Source: Actinospineispora eucalypti | GTDB lineage: Bacteria; Actinomycetota; Actinomycetes; Mycobacteriales; Pseudonocardiaceae | Direction of reading: 5' to 3' | Assembly (NCBI GenBank): GCA_014208095.1 | Contig: JACHMT010000001.1 | Location: 1,302,001 to 1,366,000, forward strand | DNA: 64,000 nucleotides | Shown: positions 59,187-64,000 of the stretch, one piece after another | Layout: each line of letters opens with the position of its first letter | How positions within the stretch are numbered: the stretch's first letter is position 1 | Made by a program: the position numbers and the translations under genes | Notes under the pieces: generated by a model | Seen by the model: the letters and a program-made list of their open reading frames with translations, nothing else | Databases searched by the model: none | What the model was told of the DNA's origin: nothing

Positions 59187-59558
59187 GTGGATCGGGAAGA
59201 GGGCTACCGGCTGCTCGGCGTGCTGCAGGACCAGGTCACCCAGCGGGCCTGGCGGGACACGCTGGACGGGGTGGCGCCCGGCTTCGCCGACTGGGTGGTC
59301 ACCGCGCTGTTCGGCGGCACCTACCAGCGCGAGGGGCTGACACTGCCGGAGCGGCAGCTGGTCAACCTGGCCGCGCTGGCCGCCCTGGGCGGGGTGGACC
59401 CGCAGCTGGCCGGGCACGTGCGCACCGGCTTGCGGGTCGGCCTGGAGCGGAGGCAGATCGTCGAGGTGCTCGTGCACCTGGCGCCGTACATCGGGGTGCC
59501 CAAGGCACTCGCCGGGCTGCGGGTGGCCGCCGCCACGCTCGCCGAGGAGCCGTCATGA
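59187..59558 (+). CDS. carboxymuconolactone decarboxylase (CMD)-family protein
   Basis: 123 residues from GTG 59187 with GAGG upstream. CMD fold: FADWVVTALFGGTYQREGLTLPERQLVNLAALAALGG, RTGLRVGLERRQIVEVLVHLAPYIGVPKAL. No CxxC, so it belongs to the decarboxylase-like rather than AhpD peroxidase branch. First gene of an operon with the phosphotriesterase-like protein; a lactone or aromatic substrate is plausible. Confidence 0.87.
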   Translation: MDREEGYRLLGVLQDQVTQRAWRDTLDGVAPGFADWVVTALFGGTYQREGLTLPERQLVNLAALAALGGVDPQLAGHVRTGLRVGLERRQIVEVLVHLAPYIGVPKALAGLRVAAATLAEEPS

Positions 59559-59683
59559 CCGCCGCGCCCGCCGTGCCCGGCGAGGCCGGCGTGCCCGGCC
59601 AGACCGCCGTGCCCGGCCAGACCGGCGTGCCTGGCCAGACCGGCGTACCCGGCGTGACCGCCGTGCGGACCGTGCCCGTGTGA
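59555..59683 (+). CDS. short VPGQTG-repeat open frame, possible detached leader of the next gene
   Basis: 42 residues from ATG 59555, overlapping the CMD stop as ATGA. It reads MTAAPAVPGEAG, then VPGQTA/VPGQTG units encoded by 18-bp repeats, then VTAVRTVPV. The last part equals the first residues of the downstream protein (VTAVRTV), because 26 bases (59654-59679) are duplicated at 59680. Removing one copy would join both frames. It may be a remnant N-terminal extension rather than a separate peptide. Confidence 0.4.
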   Translation: MTAAPAVPGEAGVPGQTAVPGQTGVPGQTGVPGVTAVRTVPV

Positions 59684-60612
59684 CCGCCGTGCGGACCGTG
59701 CTCGGCGATCTGCCCCCGGCCGAGCTCGGCATTACCGACGCGCACGACCACCTGTTCATGCGCAGCGCGGCCCTGCCGGGCCAGGATCTGGACGACGCCG
59801 AGGCGGCGGCCGCCGAGCTGCGCCGGTTCGCCGCGCTCGGCGGCCGGACGGTGGTGCAGTGGAGCCCGTTCGGCATGGGTCGCCGGCCGGCGGAGCTGGT
59901 CGAGCTGTCCCGGGCCACCGGTGTGCAGGTCATCGCGGCCACCGGCCTGCACCGCGCCGCGCACTACCCGCCCGGCCGGCCCGAGCGGTGGTATCCCCGG
60001 CTGGCCGACCTGTTCGTCGAGGAGCTGACCACCGGCCTGCACACCCAGGACGACCCCGACTCCCCGCTGACCGGAGCCCGGGCCGGGCTGATCAAGGTCG
60101 CCGGCGACTTCCACCACCTGGACGCCCACACCCGCACCGTGATGACCGCCGCCGCGCAGGCCCACCACCGGACCGGCGCGCCGGTCGGCGTGCACCTCGA
60201 ACACGGCAGCGCGGCGGCCGACGTGCTCGAGCTGCTCTGTGCCGGGCTGGGCGTCCCGCCGTCGCGGGTGATCCTCGGCCACCTGAACCGGTTCCCCGAC
60301 CTCGGCGCGCACCGCGCGGCGGCCCGAGCCGGCGCATTCCTGGGCTTCGACGGCCCGTCGCTGGCCAACCACGAGACCGACTGGCGCCTGGTCGACACGC
60401 TGGTCTCACTGGCCGGCGATGGCCACGCCGACCAGCTCCTGCTCGGCGCCGACACCACCAGCGCGGCGGCCCGGGGGAATCCGGGGTTGACCTGGCTGCT
60501 CACGCGGTTGCGGCCCCGGTTGGTGGAGGAGCTGGGCGAGGAGTTCGCCGGGGCGATGTTCGTGCGGAACCCGGCGCGGGCGTTCGCGGTCGAGTGGGTG
60601 GCCGGGTCTTAA
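59680..60612 (+). CDS. phosphotriesterase (PTE)-family metal hydrolase
   Basis: 310 residues from GTG 59680. Binuclear site: DAHDHLF (HxH, about 21-24), bridging Lys in RAGLIKVAGDF (about 139), VHLEHGSA, VILGHLNR and LLLGADTTS (Asp near 248). These are the positions of PTE-like lactonases and phosphotriesterase-homology proteins. With a CMD protein in the same operon, lactone hydrolysis is more likely than organophosphate hydrolysis. The stop codon TAA lies inside the left arm of R5. Confidence 0.83.
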   Translation: MTAVRTVLGDLPPAELGITDAHDHLFMRSAALPGQDLDDAEAAAAELRRFAALGGRTVVQWSPFGMGRRPAELVELSRATGVQVIAATGLHRAAHYPPGRPERWYPRLADLFVEELTTGLHTQDDPDSPLTGARAGLIKVAGDFHHLDAHTRTVMTAAAQAHHRTGAPVGVHLEHGSAAADVLELLCAGLGVPPSRVILGHLNRFPDLGAHRAAARAGAFLGFDGPSLANHETDWRLVDTLVSLAGDGHADQLLLGADTTSAAARGNPGLTWLLTRLRPRLVEELGEEFAGAMFVRNPARAFAVEWVAGS

Positions 60613-60950
60613 AGATCGGCTTGGACGGGCGGAGTTGGCCGGTCTGCCGCGGCTGGCGTGCCGCCTGTTGCGTTTGGCCGGGGGCGCTCGGTACTCCCCT
60701 ACGGTGCGTGACGGAGCGGCAGGCGGTCGGGGTAGGTTCGTTGCGTCGAGATCGACACCATTCTGGTTCGATCTTGGCTGGACCAGACCGGTGTCGATGT
60801 CGAGGAGCGGCAGCGCCGAATCCGCCCGAATACCGGCCCGAGGCCGTCACGTTCCGTGAGAAAGTGCCCAACCACGGACGCAACGGGCGCTACCGGAGCC
60901 GCGGCAGACCGGCCAACTCCGCCCGTCCAAGCTCTCTTTAAACCGGGCGA
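60604..60950. repeat. R5, large nested palindromic element
   Basis: Left arm GTCTTAAAGATCGGCTTGGA at 60606, followed by GGTCTGCCGCGGCTGG; right arm ends GTCCAAGCTCTCTTTAAACC near 60943. Core hairpin: ATCGACACCATTCTGGT (60751-60767) with ACCAGACCGGTGTCGAT (60782-60798), as in R1. Begins within the last codons of the PTE gene; lies between convergent genes. Confidence 0.85.
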
Positions 60951-60968
60951 CCCACGAACCGCCGCCTG

Positions 60969-61613
60969 CTAGCCTCGGTGTCGGCGCATTCGTTCGGTGT
61001 CGGCGCCGAGGCTGGCGAGCAGTGACTCGCTGAGCGGCAGGAAGACCTGCTTCTTGCTGTCCCGCAGGTCGGCGAAGTGGCCGGCCAGCTCCAGCATCAC
61101 GTACCCGTGCAGCACGGTCCACAGCTGGGCGGTGACCGCGTCGGCATCGCCCCGGCGGAAATAACCCACGTCCATGGCGCGTTGGACCGTGGTGAGCAGG
61201 TGTTGCCGGGTGCGGTCCGCCGAGGTGCGGGTGGCGTCCGCCGCCGGCCGCTGGCCCCCGGGGGCGGCCATACCGAACATCAGGTCGTACAGGTTGGGGT
61301 GCTCCAGGGCAACCTCGCGGTAGGTCATCGCCTGCCGGTACAGGTCCAGCGTGGGGTCGTCCGTGGTCGGCACCTCGACCAGCCGGGCGTGCAGCCGGTC
61401 GAACCCGGTCTCCCTTACCGCCGCGAGCAGCTGCGGCATCCCCCCGAAGTGGTGGTAGACGGCCATCGTGGTGGCGCCCACCTCGCGGGTGATCCGGCGG
61501 GCCTGCACCGCACCCGGACCTTCCTCGGCGAGCAGCCGCACGGTGGCCTCGATCAGCCGCTCCCGCATCCCGCCGGTTTCGACGGACGCACGGACGCTCG
61601 CGGTGTCTGACAT
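60969..61613 (-). CDS. TetR-family regulator
   Basis: 214 residues from ATG 61613; a GATAAT box ends 7 bases upstream on the minus strand, suggesting a leaderless message. HTH in ARRITREVGATTMAVYHHFGGM (about 35-55), typical TetR. The C-terminal domain (TetR_C_13-like) has YREVALEHPNLYDLMFGMAAPGG and ends with a Met/Arg-rich tail. Divergent from the short Rho gene with 64 bases between. Confidence 0.84.
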   Translation of the reverse strand: MSDTASVRASVETGGMRERLIEATVRLLAEEGPGAVQARRITREVGATTMAVYHHFGGMPQLLAAVRETGFDRLHARLVEVPTTDDPTLDLYRQAMTYREVALEHPNLYDLMFGMAAPGGQRPAADATRTSADRTRQHLLTTVQRAMDVGYFRRGDADAVTAQLWTVLHGYVMLELAGHFADLRDSKKQVFLPLSESLLASLGADTERMRRHRG

Positions 61614-61677
61614 AACGCCGATTATCCCAAGTCCTTTCCCGGGCGCGTCGTAAGCGCCCACCTCCCTTCGCAAAGAA

Positions 61678-62799
61678 ATGAGAAAAATCATGAACATCGA
61701 CGCCACCCGGGTCACCGGGATCCTTGACGTCATCGACAACCGCGGCTGGCTGCGGGTTGACGGCTACCTGCCGGGCCCGAGCGACGTGCGGGTGCCCAAG
61801 CGCCTGCTCGACCGGTACCGCCGGGGCGACCAGCTCACCGGCCCGGTCCAGCCGGCCGGCAACGGGAACGGGGAGAAACACCCCACCCTGCTGGACGTGG
61901 ACACGGTCAACGGCCAGCACCCCCAGCACGCGGACGGCCGGCCCAGGTTCGCCGACCTGGTGCCTATCCACCCGGACGAGCGGCTGCGCCTGGAGACCGA
62001 GCCGCACGCCCTCACCGCCCGGGTCACCGACCTGGTGATGCCCATCGGCAAGGGCCAGCGGGCGCTGATCGTGGCCCCGCCCAAGGCGGGCAAGACCTCG
62101 GTGCTGCGCGCCTTCGCGCACGGCATCGCCAAGAACCACCCGGAGTGCCACCTGATGATGGTGCTGGTCGGCGAGCGGCCCGAGGAGGTCACCGACCTCA
62201 CCCGGGGCGTGCCCGCCGAGGTGGCGGCGGCGACCTTCGACCTGCCGCCCAAGTCCCACACCGCGGTGGCCGAGCTGGCCGTCGAGCGGGCCAAGCGGCT
62301 GGTCGAACAGGGCCGGGACGTGGTGGTCCTGCTGGACTCGCTGACCCGGCTGGGCCGGGCCTACAACCTGGCCGCGCCCGCCTCGGGGCGCATCCTCAGC
62401 GGCGGGGTGGACGCTTCGGCGCTGACCCCGCCGAAGCGGTTCCTGGGCGCCGCGCGCAACATCGAGAACGGCGGATCGCTGACCATCCTGGCCTCCGCAC
62501 TGGTGGAGACCGGTTCGCTGGGCGACACGGTGATTTTCGAGGAGTACAAGGGCACCGGCAACGCCGAGCTGCGGCTGGACCGGGCCAGCGCCAACCGGCG
62601 GGTCTTCCCGGCCGTGGACATCGCCCAGTCCGGCACCCGCCGCGACGATCTGCTGCTGGACCCGGCCGAGGCGGCCGCCATCGCAACGCTGCGCCGCGCG
62701 CTGCACAGCCGGGAGCCCGGCCAGGCACTGGACGCCCTGCTGGACGGCTTGCGCAAGACGCAGTCGAACGCCGAGTTCCTTGTTCAGCTGAAGTCGTAG
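61678..62799 (+). CDS. rho: transcription termination factor Rho, short form (possible second Rho)
   Basis: 373 residues from ATG 61678 (ATG 61690 is an alternative; neither has a clear ribosome site). Contains the RNA-binding start GILDVIDNRGWLRVDGYLPGPSDV, Walker A APPKAGKTSVLRA (about 138), Walker B VVVLLDSLTRLGRAYN (about 219), Q/R-loop regions (GGVDASALTPPKRFLGAARNIENGGSLTI) and the C-terminal EYKGTGNAELRLDR. The usual actinobacterial Rho has a long basic, Gly/Arg-rich N-terminal insert (total 600 or more residues); it is absent here. A dedicated paralogue is therefore likely. Confidence 0.86.
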   Translation: MRKIMNIDATRVTGILDVIDNRGWLRVDGYLPGPSDVRVPKRLLDRYRRGDQLTGPVQPAGNGNGEKHPTLLDVDTVNGQHPQHADGRPRFADLVPIHPDERLRLETEPHALTARVTDLVMPIGKGQRALIVAPPKAGKTSVLRAFAHGIAKNHPECHLMMVLVGERPEEVTDLTRGVPAEVAAATFDLPPKSHTAVAELAVERAKRLVEQGRDVVVLLDSLTRLGRAYNLAAPASGRILSGGVDASALTPPKRFLGAARNIENGGSLTILASALVETGSLGDTVIFEEYKGTGNAELRLDRASANRRVFPAVDIAQSGTRRDDLLLDPAEAAAIATLRRALHSREPGQALDALLDGLRKTQSNAEFLVQLKS

Positions 62800-62809
62800 G
62801 ATCTCCGCC

Positions 62810-64000
62810 GTGAGTACGGCGACCGAAACCCGTGAGTTCCAGACCGAGGCCCGCGAACTGCTGCGGCTGATGGTGCATTCGATCTACTCGAACAAGGACA
62901 TCTTCCTGCGCGAGCTGATCTCCAACGCGTCGGACGCGCTGGACAAGCTGCGCCTGGAGGCCTACCGGGACAAGGATCTCGAGGTCGACCAGGCCGGGCT
63001 GCGCATCGAGCTGGAGGCCGACGCCCAGGCGCGGACCCTCACCGTCCGGGACAACGGCATCGGGATGACCCGCGACGAGGTGGTCGGCCTGATCGGCACC
63101 ATCGCCAAGTCCGGCACCGCCGAGTACCTGCGCAAGCTCAAGGAAGCCCAGAACACCCAGGACGCCGAGCTGATCGGCCAGTTCGGTGTGGGCTTCTACA
63201 GCAGCTTCATGGTCGCGGACAAGGTCACCCTGACCACCCGCCGCGCCGGTGCGGACGCCGGCGTTCGTTGGGAGTCCGCCGGTGAGGGCACCTACACCAT
63301 CGAGGACGCGCCGGATGCGCCGCGCGGCACCGAGGTCCGGCTGCACCTGAAGCCGGTGGACGCCGAGGACCACCTTTACGACTACAGCGAGCCGGCCAAG
63401 ATCAAGGAGATCGTCAAGCGGTACTCCGACTTCATCACCTGGCCGATCCAGCTGGACGGGGAGACGGTCAACTCCCGCAAGGCGCTCTGGGCGCGGTCCC
63501 GCGACGACGTCGGCGAGGAGGAGTACGCCGAGTTCTACCGGCACATCAGCCACGACTGGACCGATCCGCTGGAGACGATCCGGCTGCAGGCCGAGGGCAC
63601 GTTCGAGTACCAGGCGCTGCTGTTCATCCCGGCGCGGGCTCCGCTGGACCTGTTCATGCGGGATGCGAAGGCCGGCGTGCAGCTCTACGTCAAGCGCGTG
63701 TTCATCATGGACGACTGCGACGCGCTGATGCCGGAGTACCTGCGGTTCGTCAAGGGCGTGGTCGACGCGGCGGACCTCTCGCTGAACGTGTCGCGGGAGA
63801 TCCTGCAGCAGGACCGGCAGATCCAGCTGATCCGCCGCCGGCTGGTCAAGAAGGTGCTCGCCACGGTGAAGACCATGCTGGCCGAGGAACCCGACAAGTA
63901 CGCCACCTTCTGGGGCCAGTTCGCCCGGCCGATGAAGGAGGGCCTGCTCGCCGACCAGGAGAACCAGGCGCAGATCCTGGAGATCTGCTCGTTCGCCAGC
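62810..64000 (+). CDS. htpG: HtpG (Hsp90-family chaperone), 5' part
   Basis: 397 residues visible from GTG 62810; the gene continues beyond the window. ATP-dependent cytoplasmic chaperone. N-terminal GHKL ATPase: ELLRLMVHSIYSNKDIFLRELISNASDALDKLR, VRDNGIGMTRDEVVGLIGTIAKSGT, GQFGVGFYSSFMVADKV, then the middle domain with LPEYLRF-like region (MPEYLRFVKGVVDAADLSLNVSREILQQ). All standard motifs intact. Same direction as rho, 10 bases apart, so possibly co-transcribed. Confidence 0.93.
   Translation, partial: MSTATETREFQTEARELLRLMVHSIYSNKDIFLRELISNASDALDKLRLEAYRDKDLEVDQAGLRIELEADAQARTLTVRDNGIGMTRDEVVGLIGTIAKSGTAEYLRKLKEAQNTQDAELIGQFGVGFYSSFMVADKVTLTTRRAGADAGVRWESAGEGTYTIEDAPDAPRGTEVRLHLKPVDAEDHLYDYSEPAKIKEIVKRYSDFITWPIQLDGETVNSRKALWARSRDDVGEEEYAEFYRHISHDWTDPLETIRLQAEGTFEYQALLFIPARAPLDLFMRDAKAGVQLYVKRVFIMDDCDALMPEYLRFVKGVVDAADLSLNVSREILQQDRQIQLIRRRLVKKVLATVKTMLAEEPDKYATFWGQFARPMKEGLLADQENQAQILEICSFAS

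Noticed and set aside
1..64000. rRNA, tRNA or insertion sequence
   Set aside because: No tRNA cloverleaf, rRNA segment or transposase-like protein was recognised by reading; a tRNAscan or IS search could still find short remnants.

Overview
This is a high-GC chromosomal window (about 70% G+C or more by eye) with many GTG starts, ATGA/GTGA gene overlaps and several apparently leaderless starts. That is typical of a filamentous actinomycete. An AcrA1-like fatty acyl-CoA reductase, an AveC-like membrane protein and many TetR/MarR regulators would fit Pseudonocardiales, but nothing here fixes the genus. I recognise no rRNA, tRNA, CRISPR array, transposase or phage gene.

Layout. 1-3472: the 3' part of a glucan phosphorylase, a DUF574-type methyltransferase and a FUSC-type membrane protein. 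3951-10096 (minus): acyl-CoA reductase, membrane protein, MHS transporter and acyl-CoA ligase, a lipid-like group. 10231-14938: a beta-propeller lipoprotein, siderophore-interacting reductase with TetR, a small ABM-like protein and a GlcD-type oxidase. 14916-21450: three drug-type MFS exporters with ArsR or TetR regulators and a PHP protein. 21401-29393: enoyl-CoA hydratase, luciferase-like monooxygenase with hydrolase, asparagine synthetase with MarR, TetR with phytanoyl-CoA-dioxygenase-like oxygenase. 29530-33406: an Otr(A)/Tet-type ribosomal protection GTPase, CbtA/CbtB and an epoxide hydrolase. 34247-38560: MFS with MarR, Zn-alcohol dehydrogenase, a DUF559 protein and a VOC protein.

The most coherent biology is at 38653-52362. 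A HAL/PAL-superfamily lyase whose MIO-forming Ala-Ser-Gly is missing lies about 4.5 kb before a tightly overlapped operon: cyclic amidohydrolase, IclR regulator, divergent urocanase, DUF917 protein, N-carbamoyl-amino-acid-type M20 hydrolase and MHS transporter. Together they match the steps expected for catabolism of an imidazole-propionate compound, best guess ergothioneine to glutamate. This is inference.

52596-64000: AveC-like protein, P450 and NmrA-like reductase with TetR; an IlvD/EDD dehydratase; CGNR regulator divergent from a CMD/phosphotriesterase-like pair; TetR divergent from an unusually short Rho; and the start of htpG.

The gaps are full of repeats. Five large nested palindromes (about 350-670 bp; R1-R5) share outer arms related to TTTAAAGACGGCTTGGACGG and carry interchangeable hairpin cores. 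Three tandem-repeat families all have a 22-bp period; one changes orientation inside arrays, supplies stop codons to two genes and has entered an MFS gene. A fourth hairpin family brackets a DUF559 gene.
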